DNA of 64,000 bases, from assembly GCF_018130505.1 (NCBI RefSeq), contig NZ_JAFCKH010000006.1, positions 124,001 to 188,000 on the forward strand. Direction: 5' to 3'. The position numbers and the translations under genes were made by a program. Position 1 is the first letter of the stretch; every line of letters starts with the position of its first letter. This DNA comes from Bradyrhizobium tropiciagri (GTDB taxonomy: Bacteria; Pseudomonadota; Alphaproteobacteria; Rhizobiales; Xanthobacteraceae). The notes below the pieces were generated by a model. The model was not told where the DNA came from and ran no database searches. It worked only from the letters and a program-made list of their open reading frames with translations. Positions 1 to 8,524 of this stretch are shown piece after piece.

Positions 1-33
1 GCGCCGGAGGCCGCCAATCCGGCGAAAGTTTGA
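1..33 (+). CDS. Possible 3' end of an upstream gene (partial)
   Basis: Frame 1 reads APEAANPAKV and then TGA at 31-33. This is the only sign of a gene entering the window from the left, and ten codons are too few to identify a product. It may equally be non-coding. Confidence 0.25.
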   Translation, partial: APEAANPAKV

Positions 34-142
34 GATAAGTCCAAGTCACGCTTTCGGAATGTTGCTGGACAATTCCCCAAAAGTTCTGAATCATCCGGCC
101 CATTGTGTGCCTACCACCGGCGAACTCTGGCGGGAGGGGCCA

Positions 143-457
143 ATGAAGCGAAAGAGGGGAACACGTCGATCCGACCTCGCGGCTTCGGGAGTACAGGATA
201 TGCCGGTCGCAAGTACGGAAGAACGGTTGCTGTCGCTGCTCGCGACGCTGGAGGAATGTCAGGCGTTTCTGCTCGACAGAGGAAGCGCCGAGACTGCGCG
301 GCTGTTGTCGCTCGCCATCCTCGAGCTTCGGATGGAACTCCATAAGGTGACCGATACCGAGCTCAAGGCCCTGTGCGACATGATGGCGTCGAACGAGCAG
401 GCGCAGGGGACGGCCGCGGCCAAGCGCTTCCCGCCGTATCTCAAGCTCGTCAAGTAG
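143..457 (+). CDS. Hypothetical protein, 104 aa, helical
   Basis: No family recognised. The frame is open from 59, but the ATG at 143 is preferred because GGGAGGGG lies just upstream (132-139). The product starts with a basic stretch (MKRKRGTRRS) followed by a mostly helical, Leu/Glu/Ala-rich segment (residues ~20-85) and ends PYLKLVK. There is no signal peptide, membrane segment or cysteine cluster. It is convergent with dctA, 60 bp downstream. Third-position GC matches the neighbours, so it is probably a real small cytoplasmic protein of the kind common in Bradyrhizobium. Confidence 0.6.
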   Translation: MKRKRGTRRSDLAASGVQDMPVASTEERLLSLLATLEECQAFLLDRGSAETARLLSLAILELRMELHKVTDTELKALCDMMASNEQAQGTAAAKRFPPYLKLVK

Positions 458-517
458 ACCTCCGCCGACCACGCGCCGTTCGCCCTCCCTTGCGGCGCGC
501 GGCAGCGTCCGGGCGCC

Positions 518-1837
518 TCAGCCCGTCGTCACATCGACCGTTTCGGCGCCGTCGAGCACGCGGCGCGCCTGCTCGCGGTCGAGATCACCTTCCCATGCCG
601 CGACCACCACGGTGGCGACGCAGTTCCCGATCAGGTTGCCGACGGCGCGTGCCATGCCGATGAACCAGTCGACCGAGAGCACCAGCACGAGGCCGATGGC
701 GGGGATGCTGGGTACCGCGTTCAGCGTCGCCGCCAGGATCACGATCGCCGAGCCGGGCACGCCGTGCGCGCCCTTCGAGGTGATCAGCGACACGCCGAGC
801 ACCAGCAGCAGGTCGCCGAACGACAGCGGCGTGTTGGTCGCCTGCGCGATGAACACGACCGCCAGCGTCAGATAGATCGAGAAGGCGTCGAGGTTGAAGG
901 AATAGCCGGTCGGAATCACGAGGCCGACCACCGAATCCTTGACGCCGAAGCGCTCCAGCTTGCGCATCACCTGCGGCAGCACCGCGTCGGAGGACGCGGT
1001 CGCGACCACGATCATCAGCTCCTCGCGCAGGTAGCCGAGGAATTTGAGGATGTTGACTCCGGCGAGCGCCATCACGGCGCCGAGCACACCGAGCACGAAG
1101 ATCGCGACCGCAACGTAGAACAGCGCGACCAGCGACAGCAGCTGCTTCAGCGAACCGACGCCGTATTTGCCGACGGTGTAGGCGACGGCGCCGAGCACGC
1201 CGATCGGCGCGAAGCGCACGATCAGGCCCATGGCGCGGAACAGCACGGTCGAGACCGCGTCGATGAAGGAGGTGACCTTCTCGCCCTTGTCGCCGCCGAC
1301 CAGCGCGAGGCTGATGCCGAAGATGATGGCGAAGAACAGCACCTGCAGCACGTCGTTGCGCGACAGCGCGTCGAAGGACGTGGACGGGATGATGTTGAGC
1401 AGGAAGCTGCCGATGCCTTCGCCCTTCAGCTTCTGGGCATTGCTGGCATAGTTGCCGAGCGCCGTGGGATCGAGCGTCGAGGCGTCGATGTTCATGCCGT
1501 GGCCGGGACCGAACAGATAGGCGAGCAGGAGGCCGATGACGAGCGCGACCGTCGTCATGACCTCGAAATAGACCAGCGCCTTGACGCCGACGCGTCCGAC
1601 TTTCTTCAGATCGCCGGCGCCCGCGATGCCGTGCACCACGACGCAGAACACGATCGGCGCCACGATCATCGAGATCAGTTTCAGGAAGGCGTCGCTGAAG
1701 ATCTTCAGGCCGACGGCAAAGTCGGGCGCGGCCATGCCGATCACGATGCCGAGCAGCAGCGCCACCAGCACCTGAACGAACAGCGACGTGTAAAGCGGCT
1801 TGCGCGTCTCGGCGGCTACCGCCGTGATGGTCGACAT
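518..1837 (-). CDS. dctA: C4-dicarboxylate transport protein DctA
   Basis: Sodium/proton-coupled symporter of the inner membrane that imports succinate, fumarate and malate, the main carbon source of bacteroids and a common soil substrate. The 439-aa length is typical of DctA. Family motifs are visible: the serine-rich turn TASSDAVLPQVMRKLERFG, the IPTGYSFNLD segment, FIAQATN, SKGAHGVPGS in the second hairpin, and the end GNCVATVVVAAWEGDL. The frame is open to 1894, but the ATG at 1837 has GGGGGAAG 3 nt upstream. A sigma-54 promoter (1878-1894) lies ~40 bp upstream, matching known DctB/DctD control of dctA. No dctBD pair is in the window; the gene directly upstream on the same strand is an HWE kinase. 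Compared with classical DctA, the serine motif carries D rather than E (SSDAV). Confidence 0.95.
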   Translation of the reverse strand: MSTITAVAAETRKPLYTSLFVQVLVALLLGIVIGMAAPDFAVGLKIFSDAFLKLISMIVAPIVFCVVVHGIAGAGDLKKVGRVGVKALVYFEVMTTVALVIGLLLAYLFGPGHGMNIDASTLDPTALGNYASNAQKLKGEGIGSFLLNIIPSTSFDALSRNDVLQVLFFAIIFGISLALVGGDKGEKVTSFIDAVSTVLFRAMGLIVRFAPIGVLGAVAYTVGKYGVGSLKQLLSLVALFYVAVAIFVLGVLGAVMALAGVNILKFLGYLREELMIVVATASSDAVLPQVMRKLERFGVKDSVVGLVIPTGYSFNLDAFSIYLTLAVVFIAQATNTPLSFGDLLLVLGVSLITSKGAHGVPGSAIVILAATLNAVPSIPAIGLVLVLSVDWFIGMARAVGNLIGNCVATVVVAAWEGDLDREQARRVLDGAETVDVTTG

Positions 1838-1877
1838 GACTTCCCCCTGATTTTGGCCGGCCCCGACCGCTTGGCTT

Positions 1878-1894
1878 AGCAACTTGCGTGCCAA
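1878..1894 (-). promoter_or_regulatory. Sigma-54 (-24/-12) promoter of dctA
   Basis: On the minus strand the sequence is TTGGCACGCAAGTTGCT, which matches YTGGCACG-N4-TTGCW with the invariant GG and GC separated by 10 nt. It sits ~40 bp upstream of the dctA start codon. dctA genes of rhizobia are classically transcribed by RpoN holoenzyme with DctD as activator. Activator sites would have to lie within the 3' end of the kinase gene upstream. Confidence 0.9.
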
Positions 1895-1926
1895 AATGTC
1901 GCGGTGAGCCGGCCAGGCCGCGCGGG

Positions 1927-3435
1927 TCAGTCGTCGTCGTTCAGCGCGCAGCTCACGGCGTAGACGACGCCCTCGGGCCGGAAATCGACCTTGGCCTCGC
2001 CGCCCAGCTGGTCGCGGGCGCTGCGCTCGATCAGCCGCGAGCCGAAGCCGCGCTGCAGCGGCGGGCTCACCGGCGGGCCGCCGACCTCGGTCCAGATCAT
2101 CCGCAGCATCCGGCCCGACGCTTCGTCGCGGACCTCCCAGTCCAGCGCCACCGTGCCGGCGTGGTTGGAGAGCGCGCCGTATTTGGCGGCGTTGGTCGCG
2201 ATCTCATGGACGATCATTGACAGCACCACGGCCAGCCGCGGCGACAGCGGCACGCGCGGCCCGGATACCCCGATGCGCTCCGGAGCGTTGAGCAAAAACG
2301 GCTGCAGCACGCGCGCGACCACGTCCTGAAGGTCGGAGCCCTGCCATTTCGCCATGCTGAGCAGATTGTGCGCCTCGGCGAGCGCGCCGAGCCGCCCTTC
2401 GAAGGTCTCGCGCTCGGCGCGGCTCGCGTTGCGGAAGGTCTGCATGGTGATCGACTGCAGGATCGCCAGCGTGTTCTTGACGCGGTGGTTGAGCTCCTCG
2501 ATCAGGAGATCGTGCAGCGCCTCGCCACGCGCGATCGTGGTCGCCATCCGCAGTGCGAAACCGAGCCCGACCAGGAGCAGCACGCCGCCGATTACGCTGG
2601 TGATCGCAAGCGAGCGCCACAGCGGCGCAATCAGCGAGCTCTCGGCGATCCCGGCGGCGACGGTCCAGCCGGTAATGCGCGATCGGGTAAAGCCGGTGAT
2701 CAGCGCTACGCCTTCCAGCGATACGGTCGGCAACGTCGTTTCGTTGCTGCGGAACATCTCGGCGTAGAGCGACGGCGAGGCGCGCTGGCCGATGGTCGCC
2801 TGCGGATTGGGGACGCGCGCGAGATTGACGCCGTCGCCGTCGAAGATCGAGATGGTCCAGTCCTGGCTCAGGCGCTGCTTCTCGATCATGGCCTGGAACA
2901 CTTCGAGCGGCGGGCTGAACGAGATGTCGTAGATGACTTCGCCATCGCGGATCACCGGCACCTCGACGGTGATGATCAGGCTCTGCTTCACCGCGCCGAA
3001 GAACAGGTTGGAGTAGACCGGCTGCCGCGTCGTGAACACCTTCTCGACGATATCGAGATTGTTGCGCGGCGGCAGGCTCGCGGTCTCCGTCGTGAGCGAG
3101 GAGAATAGCTGGCGACCGCGGCGGTCGGAAACCAGCACCACGCCGTCCTTGCCGTACTGGTCGAGGAAGCCGAACGCGATGCGGCGGAAATTGTCGAAGT
3201 CGCCGTTGCGCAGCGAGTTGGTCAGGGCCAGCACCTGCAGGGCGCCGGTCATGCGCTGCATCTCGGCATCGAGCAGCAGGCGGATGCTGCGCGCCGTATC
3301 GAGCACGCGCTGCGTGGCGTCCTGGCGATCCTGTTGATAGTTGTGGAAGACGATGCCGGCCGCGAAAATGATCAGCGGCAACATCGTTCCCGCGACCAGC
3401 AGCGCGAGACGGACTGGCAATGTCAATTTCGGCAC
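1927..3435 (-). CDS. HWE-family sensor histidine kinase with extracytoplasmic sensor domain
   Basis: Membrane sensor kinase, 502 aa. A first membrane segment (residues ~8-30) and a second (~275-297) bracket a ~240-residue periplasmic domain of dCACHE-like size. The cytoplasmic part starts with LNHRVKNTLAILQS (phospho-acceptor His317), continues to HEIATNAAKYGALS, and has the W-x-E signature WTEVGGPPV followed by GFGSRLI, which define HWE/HisKA_2 kinases. HWE kinases usually phosphorylate single-domain or PhyR-type regulators in general stress or light/redox sensing; no response regulator is encoded nearby. The start is a GTG. It lies 89 bp upstream of dctA on the same strand, but dctA has its own sigma-54 promoter. 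The ligand is unknown; a link to dicarboxylate sensing is only suggested by position. Confidence 0.88.
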   Translation of the reverse strand: MPKLTLPVRLALLVAGTMLPLIIFAAGIVFHNYQQDRQDATQRVLDTARSIRLLLDAEMQRMTGALQVLALTNSLRNGDFDNFRRIAFGFLDQYGKDGVVLVSDRRGRQLFSSLTTETASLPPRNNLDIVEKVFTTRQPVYSNLFFGAVKQSLIITVEVPVIRDGEVIYDISFSPPLEVFQAMIEKQRLSQDWTISIFDGDGVNLARVPNPQATIGQRASPSLYAEMFRSNETTLPTVSLEGVALITGFTRSRITGWTVAAGIAESSLIAPLWRSLAITSVIGGVLLLVGLGFALRMATTIARGEALHDLLIEELNHRVKNTLAILQSITMQTFRNASRAERETFEGRLGALAEAHNLLSMAKWQGSDLQDVVARVLQPFLLNAPERIGVSGPRVPLSPRLAVVLSMIVHEIATNAAKYGALSNHAGTVALDWEVRDEASGRMLRMIWTEVGGPPVSPPLQRGFGSRLIERSARDQLGGEAKVDFRPEGVVYAVSCALNDDD

Positions 3436-3519
3436 GAACGTCCCGGCTCAAATGCCCATTTTGCCGCAACTTACGAGAAGTCGAAAAAATCCGCCAAGGA
3501 AATTACCGGCGGCGGCCGG

Positions 3520-3553
3520 AAAAATTCCGCGGCGCCCGGTGGGCGCCGCGGAA
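3520..3553 (-). terminator. Intrinsic terminator of the beta-lactamase-family gene
   Basis: TTCCGCGGCGCCC (3525-3537) pairs perfectly with GGGCGCCGCGGAA (3541-3553) around a 3-nt loop. Read on the minus strand the 13-bp stem is followed by five T residues (complement of 3520-3524). It begins 10 bp past the stop of the gene at 3563-4837. This is the clearest rho-independent terminator in the window. Confidence 0.85.
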
Positions 3554-3562
3554 CGGCAGTCG

Positions 3563-4837
3563 TCAAAGATTGCTGTCGGTGATCGCGGCATAGACCAGGG
3601 TGCGCAGCTCGCGCCGCAGCGGGTAGGCGCTCGACGGCAGCACCTGTGTCATGAAGATCATGATCATCTCCTCGGCCGGGTCGATGAAGAACGACGTCGT
3701 CGCCGCACCGCCCCAGTTGAATTCGCCGGGGCTGCCGGCGATCAGGGTCTGCGCCGGGTCCATGGTGACGGCGAAACCGAGGCCGAACCCGATGCCGTTA
3801 TAGGTCGCCTCGCTGAACAGCGAACGTGACATGCCGGGCAGGTCGAGGCCGCCGGGCAGGTGGTTGGAGGTCATCAGCTTCAACGTCTTCGGGCCGAGCA
3901 GCCGGACGCCGCCGAGCTCGCCGCCATTGAGCAGCGCGCGGCAGAAGGTGAGGTAGTCGGCCGCGGTCGAGCACAGCCCGCCGCCGCCGGAGATCAGCGA
4001 GGGCGGCGACAGGAACGAACTGGTGGTCGGGTCGTCCTGCAGCGTCAGCGTGCCCTTGCGATCGGCAGCCAGCGGATTGAAGCCGCCCTGCGGATCGGCG
4101 GAATAGCAGGCGGCGAAGCGGTGCGCCTTGTCGGCCGGCACGAAGAAGTCGGTGTCGTTCATGCCGAGCGGCTTGAAGATGCGCTCCTTGAGGAACTGCT
4201 CGAACGGCATGCCCGAGATCTTGCCGACGAGATAGCCGAGCACGTCGGTGGCGACCGAGTAGTTCCAGGCATCGCCCGGCGAGAATTCGAGCGGGATCTT
4301 GGCGAGGTCCTCGATCATGGTGTCGAGCGTGCCGGCCTTCTCGACCTCGCCGATCTTCTTCTCGCGATAGGCGGCATCGACGTTGGAGCGCTGCTGGAAG
4401 CCGTAGGTGAGGCCCGAGGTGTGACGCAGCAGGTCGACGATCAGCATCGGCCGGCCCGGCGGGCGGGTCAGGAAAGCGGGCGCGTTGCCGGCGACGAACA
4501 CGCCGAGGTTCTTCCACTCGGGAATGTATCTGGCGACCGGCTCGTCGATCGCGACCTTGCCTTCCTCGACCAGCATCATGAACGCGACCGAGGTGATCGG
4601 CTTGGTCATCGAGTAGATGCGGAAGATGGTGTCGTCCTTGACCGGAACCTTGCGCTCGAGATCGGCGAAGCCCTGCACCGTGGAATGCACCACCTTGCCG
4701 CGGCGATAGATCAGGAGCTGCGTCCCCGGGAAGCGGCCGGCATCGATGTAGCGGGTCTTCAGATGCGCCTCGAGACGGTTCAGCGCTGCGGTCGACATGC
4801 CCGCGGATTCGGGTGAGGCAGAGGTGGGGGCTAGCAT
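3563..4837 (-). CDS. Serine hydrolase, class C beta-lactamase/esterase EstB family
   Basis: 424-aa penicillin-binding-protein-like hydrolase. The nucleophile motif SxxK is SMTK (Ser76, Lys79) and the second motif is the Tyr of NYSVATDVLG; the usual KTG is replaced by the WGG seen in EstB-type esterases (NWGGAATTSFFIDP). Members hydrolyse short esters, lactones or peptides rather than conferring resistance. No signal peptide is visible from the chosen start, so the protein is probably cytoplasmic. The ATG at 4837 is preferred over 4948 because GGAGAAGAG lies 4 nt upstream. It is divergent from the intradiol dioxygenase (158 bp between starts) and may serve the same aromatic or lactone pathway, though that is inference. 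Confidence 0.88.
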   Translation of the reverse strand: MLAPTSASPESAGMSTAALNRLEAHLKTRYIDAGRFPGTQLLIYRRGKVVHSTVQGFADLERKVPVKDDTIFRIYSMTKPITSVAFMMLVEEGKVAIDEPVARYIPEWKNLGVFVAGNAPAFLTRPPGRPMLIVDLLRHTSGLTYGFQQRSNVDAAYREKKIGEVEKAGTLDTMIEDLAKIPLEFSPGDAWNYSVATDVLGYLVGKISGMPFEQFLKERIFKPLGMNDTDFFVPADKAHRFAACYSADPQGGFNPLAADRKGTLTLQDDPTTSSFLSPPSLISGGGGLCSTAADYLTFCRALLNGGELGGVRLLGPKTLKLMTSNHLPGGLDLPGMSRSLFSEATYNGIGFGLGFAVTMDPAQTLIAGSPGEFNWGGAATTSFFIDPAEEMIMIFMTQVLPSSAYPLRRELRTLVYAAITDSNL

Positions 4838-4994
4838 CGGGCTCTTCTCCGGCTGACGAGGGAAGGTTTGATAGCCGAAAAGTGTCCGCTGCACCATTCC
4901 GCCGGCGCTTACCTGCATACGGTCGGTGGTGTACGGTGCGGCCTGCAATCGTGCTCTGTCCAGGGGCCGGGGATCACGTCAAGGGAAACGCCAG

Positions 4995-5912
4995 ATGACC
5001 CAATTCAACGACACCGAGCTGACCGCCGCCGTCATCAAGAGCTTCGACCAGACACCCGATCCGCGGGCCAAGTTCCTGCTGCAGGAACTGGTGAAGTCGC
5101 TGCACGACTATGTGCGGAAGACCGATCTCACCTTCGAGGAATGGGACTACGCGATCGGCTTCCTGACCCGGACCGGCCAGAAGTGCACCGACATTCGCCA
5201 GGAATTCATCCTGCTGTCGGACGTGCTCGGCGTCTCGATGCTGGTCGATGCGGTCAACCACCGGGATCGCGACGGCGCCACCGAGACCACGGTGCTCGGC
5301 CCGTTCTATGTCGGCGAGCACAAGGTGACGCCGCACGGCACCGACATCTCGGCAAGCGTGCCCGGCGAGCGCATGTTCGTGCAGAGCCGCGTCACCGATC
5401 TGAAGGGCAAGCCGCTGGCGAATGTGCCGGTCGATGTCTGGCATGCGGACGACGACGGCTTCTACGACTCGCAGAAGGCGAGCTACGCCACCGAGGGCGC
5501 CTCGTCGCGCGCGCGCTTCATCACCGATGCCGACGGCCGCTTTAGTTTCCGCACCATCCTGCCGTGCAGCTATCCGATCCCGACCGACGGTCCGGTCGGC
5601 CAGATGATCACGCAGACCAACCGCCATCCGATGCGGCCGGCGCATGTGCACTTCCTGGTCAACGCCAAGGGCCATGAGCCGCTGATCACGCATGTCTTCA
5701 TCGACGGCGACAAGTACATCGACTCTGACGTCGTGTTCGGCGTGAAGGACGAACTGATCGCCAAGGTCGAGAAGCGCAGCAGCGATGCGGTGATGCCGGA
5801 CGGCAAGACGTCGGATGGGCCGTGGCACCTGATGACCTACGAATTCCATGTGAAGCCGGGCGGCGGCATGGCGCCGGCGCCGCTCGGGACCAAGGTCCCC
5901 GAGCACGCCTGA
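4995..5912 (+). CDS. Intradiol ring-cleavage dioxygenase (hydroxyquinol/catechol 1,2-dioxygenase)
   Basis: Non-haem Fe(III) dioxygenase, 305 aa, opening catechol or hydroxyquinol between the two hydroxyls. The N-terminal helical catechol-dioxygenase dimer domain spans residues ~1-100 (TGQKCTDIRQEFILLSD), and the catalytic beta-sandwich follows. Iron ligands fit Tyr157 (DGFYDSQ), Tyr193 (PCSYPIP), His217 and His219 (RPAHVHF). The N-terminal sequence resembles hydroxyquinol 1,2-dioxygenases more than CatA. Hydroxyquinol is the ring-cleavage substrate of the gamma-resorcylate/resorcinol route, whose decarboxylase is encoded at 13090, so the two may act in one pathway. No maleylacetate reductase is seen in the window. 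A perfect 15-bp-stem hairpin lies 20 bp past the stop. Confidence 0.88.
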   Translation: MTQFNDTELTAAVIKSFDQTPDPRAKFLLQELVKSLHDYVRKTDLTFEEWDYAIGFLTRTGQKCTDIRQEFILLSDVLGVSMLVDAVNHRDRDGATETTVLGPFYVGEHKVTPHGTDISASVPGERMFVQSRVTDLKGKPLANVPVDVWHADDDGFYDSQKASYATEGASSRARFITDADGRFSFRTILPCSYPIPTDGPVGQMITQTNRHPMRPAHVHFLVNAKGHEPLITHVFIDGDKYIDSDVVFGVKDELIAKVEKRSSDAVMPDGKTSDGPWHLMTYEFHVKPGGGMAPAPLGTKVPEHA

Positions 5913-5931
5913 TCAATCGCCGAACGCTCTT

Positions 5932-5964
5932 GCTCAATTCTTGTGCGGAGCACAAGAATTGAGC
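5932..5964 (+). terminator. Perfect 15-bp hairpin after the dioxygenase gene (terminator-like)
   Basis: GCTCAATTCTTGTGC (5932-5946) and GCACAAGAATTGAGC (5950-5964) are exact reverse complements around a 3-nt loop. There is no T tract after it, so factor-independent termination is not certain; it could instead protect the mRNA 3' end. Confidence 0.55.
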
Positions 5965-6060
5965 GGGGCGCCAAATTTGAATGCGCGCGGTGACGCCGCC
6001 GCGTGCTGCGACATAGTTCGCAACTCGTTCCCAGCAATCGCATTTTTGCGCTGCAGCGAT

Positions 6061-6077
6061 TTGGCACGCGGCTTGAA
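6061..6077 (+). promoter_or_regulatory. Sigma-54-like promoter of the nitrate-type ABC operon
   Basis: TTGGCACGCGGCTTGAA has the -24 element TTGGCACG, then four bases and TTGAA, with GG and GA 10 nt apart. Only the C of the -12 GC differs from consensus. It lies 160 bp before the binding-protein start, leaving a leader of ~150 nt. Nitrate uptake genes of alphaproteobacteria are often NtrC/RpoN-controlled, which fits. Confidence 0.75.
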
Positions 6078-6236
6078 TAGTTAGTCGCCGACGCCATCGA
6101 CGCCGTCCCTTGAGACCAATGATCCGAATTGTGCTGCCGCAACCGGGCCACCCCGGAACGCGCCCTCATGCGTGGACAGCGGCGACGCCAGACGGACGGC
6201 CATCCTCAGCACCGAAGCAGAAGGACGAGACTGCCC

Positions 6237-7547
6237 ATGACCAAGCGCATCGACCGTAGTTCAGGCCACGGACCGAGCCGACGCCAACTCCTCAAGGCCG
6301 CCAGCGGCACCGCGGCGCTGCTTGCCGCCGCGAAGCTGAACTTCCCCGCCGGTGCGTTCGCGCAAGGTGCGGGTCCGGAAGTGAAGGGCGCCAAGCTCGG
6401 CTTCATCGCACTCACCGACGCCTCGCCGCTGTTCGTCGCCAAGGAGAAGGGCATCTTCGCCAAATACGGCATGCCCGATGTCGAGGTGCAGAAGCAGGCC
6501 TCGTGGGGCACCACGCGCGACAACCTCGTGCTCGGCTCCGAAGGCAACGGCATCGACGGCGCGCATATTCTCACCCCGATGCCGTATCTGATCTCGGCCG
6601 GCAAGGTGACGCAGAACAATCAGCCGACGCCGATGTACATCATGGCGCGGCTCAATCTGAACGGCCAGTGCATCTCGGTCGCCAAGGAATATGCCGACCT
6701 GAAGATCGGCGTCGACACCGCGCCGTTCAAGCCGGCGCTGGAGAAGAAGAAAGCGGGCGGCAAGGCGGTGAAGGCGGCGATGACCTTCCCCGGCGGCACG
6801 CATGATTTGTGGATCCGCTACTGGCTCGCCGCCGGCGGCATCGATCCCGACAAGGACATCGAGACCATCGTGGTGCCGCCCGCGCAGATGGTGGCCAACA
6901 TGAAGGTCGGCACGATGGATTGCTTCTGCGTCTGCGAGCCGTGGAATCTGCAGCTGATCCACCAGGACATCGGCTACACCGCGATCACCACCGGCGAGCT
7001 CTGGGACAAGCACCCCGAGAAGTCGTTCGGCCTGCGCGCCGCCTGGGTCGACAAGAACCCGAAGGCCGCGAAAGCGTTGCTGATGGCTGTCATGGAAGCG
7101 CAGCAGTGGTGCGAGACGGCGGAGAATCGCGAGGAGACCGCAGCGATCTGCGCCAAGCGGCAGTGGATCAACTGTCCGGTCGAGGACATCACCGACCGAA
7201 TGAAGGGCAAGTTCGACTACGGCACCGGGCGCGTGGTCGAGAACTCGCCGCAGCAGATGCGGTTCTGGAAGGACAACGCGTCCTATCCCTATCAGAGCCA
7301 TGACCTCTGGTTCCTCACCGAGGACATCCGCTGGGGCAAGTACGAGGCAGGCTTCGACACCAAGGCGCTGATCGCCAAGGTCAACCGCGAGGACCTGTGG
7401 AAGGAAGCCGCCAAGGAGCTCGGCGTGTCGGACATTCCGGCCTCGACCTCGCGCGGCAAGGAGACCTTCTTCGACGGCAAGGTGTTCGATCCCGCCGATC
7501 CCGCAGCCTACCTGAAGTCGCTCTCCATCAAGCGGGTTGAGGTCTGA
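6237..7547 (+). CDS. ABC transporter substrate-binding protein, nitrate/bicarbonate (NrtA/CmpA) type
   Basis: 436-aa extracytoplasmic solute-binding protein. Residues ~12-40 form a Tat signal (SRRQLLKAASGTAALLAAA, then FAQGA), so it is exported folded. The mature part has the NrtA hallmarks KLGFIALTDASPLFVAKEKGIF, FPGGTHDLWIRYWL and DCFCVCEPWN. The ATG at 6237 gives the intact Tat motif; the frame is open from 6129. It heads an operon with the permease and ATPase, behind a sigma-54-like promoter. Nitrate is the most probable ligand; bicarbonate, cyanate or nitrite cannot be excluded from sequence alone. Confidence 0.88.
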   Translation: MTKRIDRSSGHGPSRRQLLKAASGTAALLAAAKLNFPAGAFAQGAGPEVKGAKLGFIALTDASPLFVAKEKGIFAKYGMPDVEVQKQASWGTTRDNLVLGSEGNGIDGAHILTPMPYLISAGKVTQNNQPTPMYIMARLNLNGQCISVAKEYADLKIGVDTAPFKPALEKKKAGGKAVKAAMTFPGGTHDLWIRYWLAAGGIDPDKDIETIVVPPAQMVANMKVGTMDCFCVCEPWNLQLIHQDIGYTAITTGELWDKHPEKSFGLRAAWVDKNPKAAKALLMAVMEAQQWCETAENREETAAICAKRQWINCPVEDITDRMKGKFDYGTGRVVENSPQQMRFWKDNASYPYQSHDLWFLTEDIRWGKYEAGFDTKALIAKVNREDLWKEAAKELGVSDIPASTSRGKETFFDGKVFDPADPAAYLKSLSIKRVEV

Positions 7548-7610
7548 TTTGCCGATATCGGCCGCGCCTGGCGCGGCCGCCCGTCTTTTGATCACGGAGA
7601 TTCATTTTCG

Positions 7611-8513
7611 ATGTCGATGCCTGCCATGAAGACCGAAGTCACCGCGGTCGCGCTTCCGCCGGCCGCTCACGCGGCGCCGGTCGTGACCATGACGCCGAAG
7701 CGGCCGCCGCGCGCCGAGACCTACACCAGGATGGCGAAGGAGGCCGCGGTGCGCGTGGTGCCGCCGCTGATCGTGGTCGCACTGCTGCTCCTCGTGTGGG
7801 AGCTGATCTGCCGCCGCGCCGGCTCCAGCCTGCCGCCGCCCTCGAAGGTGTTCAAGGACACCAAGGAGCTGATCCTCGATCCGTTCTTCGACAATGGCGG
7901 CATCGACAAGGGTCTGTTCTGGCATCTTTCCGCCAGCCTGCAGCGCGTCGCCTACGGCTATTCGCTGGCGGCGATCGCCGGCATCGCGCTCGGCACGCTG
8001 GTCGGCCAGTCGGTCTGGGCGATGCGCGGACTCGATCCGCTGTTCCAGGTACTGCGCACTATCCCGCCGCTGGCCTGGCTGCCGCTGTCGCTCGCCGCGT
8101 TCCGAGACGGCCAGCCGTCGGCGATCTTCGTGATCTTCATCACCTCGATCTGGCCGATCATCATCAACACCGCGGTCGGCATCCGCAACATCCCGCAGGA
8201 CTACCGCAACGTCGCCGCCGTGGTGCAGCTCAATCCGCTGGAATTCTTCACCAAGATCATGATCCCGGCGGCCGCGCCCTACATGTTCACCGGCCTGCGC
8301 ATCGGCATCGGCCTGTCGTGGCTTGCGATCGTCGCGGCCGAGATGCTGATCGGCGGCGTCGGCATCGGCTTTTTTATTTGGGATGCTTGGAATTCTTCGC
8401 ACATCAGCGAGATCATACTGGCGCTGTTCTATGTCGGCATCATCGGCTTCGTGCTCGACCGCCTGATCGCGGGGCTGGGCAAGGTCGTGACCCGCGGCAC
8501 GGCTGCGAACTAA
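7611..8513 (+). CDS. Nitrate-type ABC transporter permease (NrtB-like)
   Basis: 300-aa inner-membrane permease with about six hydrophobic segments. A first helix (residues ~46-62) follows a cytoplasmic N-terminal extension rich in Ala/Pro. The EAA coupling loop is present around NVAAVVQLNPLEFFTKIMIPAAAPYMFTG, and the family signature AAEMLIGGVGIGFFIWDAW near the end is that of NrtB/SsuC permeases. It lies 63 bp after the binding-protein gene and 11 bp before the ATPase, so the three form one operon. Further in-frame ATG codons at 7617 and 7626 are possible starts. Confidence 0.88.
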   Translation: MSMPAMKTEVTAVALPPAAHAAPVVTMTPKRPPRAETYTRMAKEAAVRVVPPLIVVALLLLVWELICRRAGSSLPPPSKVFKDTKELILDPFFDNGGIDKGLFWHLSASLQRVAYGYSLAAIAGIALGTLVGQSVWAMRGLDPLFQVLRTIPPLAWLPLSLAAFRDGQPSAIFVIFITSIWPIIINTAVGIRNIPQDYRNVAAVVQLNPLEFFTKIMIPAAAPYMFTGLRIGIGLSWLAIVAAEMLIGGVGIGFFIWDAWNSSHISEIILALFYVGIIGFVLDRLIAGLGKVVTRGTAAN

Positions 8514-8524
8514 GGGGGCAAGTC

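Larger units (their letters stand above)
5913..6236. other. Intergenic region between dioxygenase and nitrate-type ABC operon
   Basis: 324 bp without a credible gene. It holds the long hairpin at 5932-5964 and, ~160 bp before the ABC operon, a sigma-54-like promoter (6061-6077). The rest is ordinary sequence; I saw no clear NtrC enhancer pair by eye. Confidence 0.6.

Noticed and set aside
764-1879. Long open frame (371 codons) antisense to dctA
   Set aside because: Composition is Arg/Asp/His/Gln-rich nonsense typical of the shadow frame in high-GC DNA, and dctA on the other strand has full family motifs.
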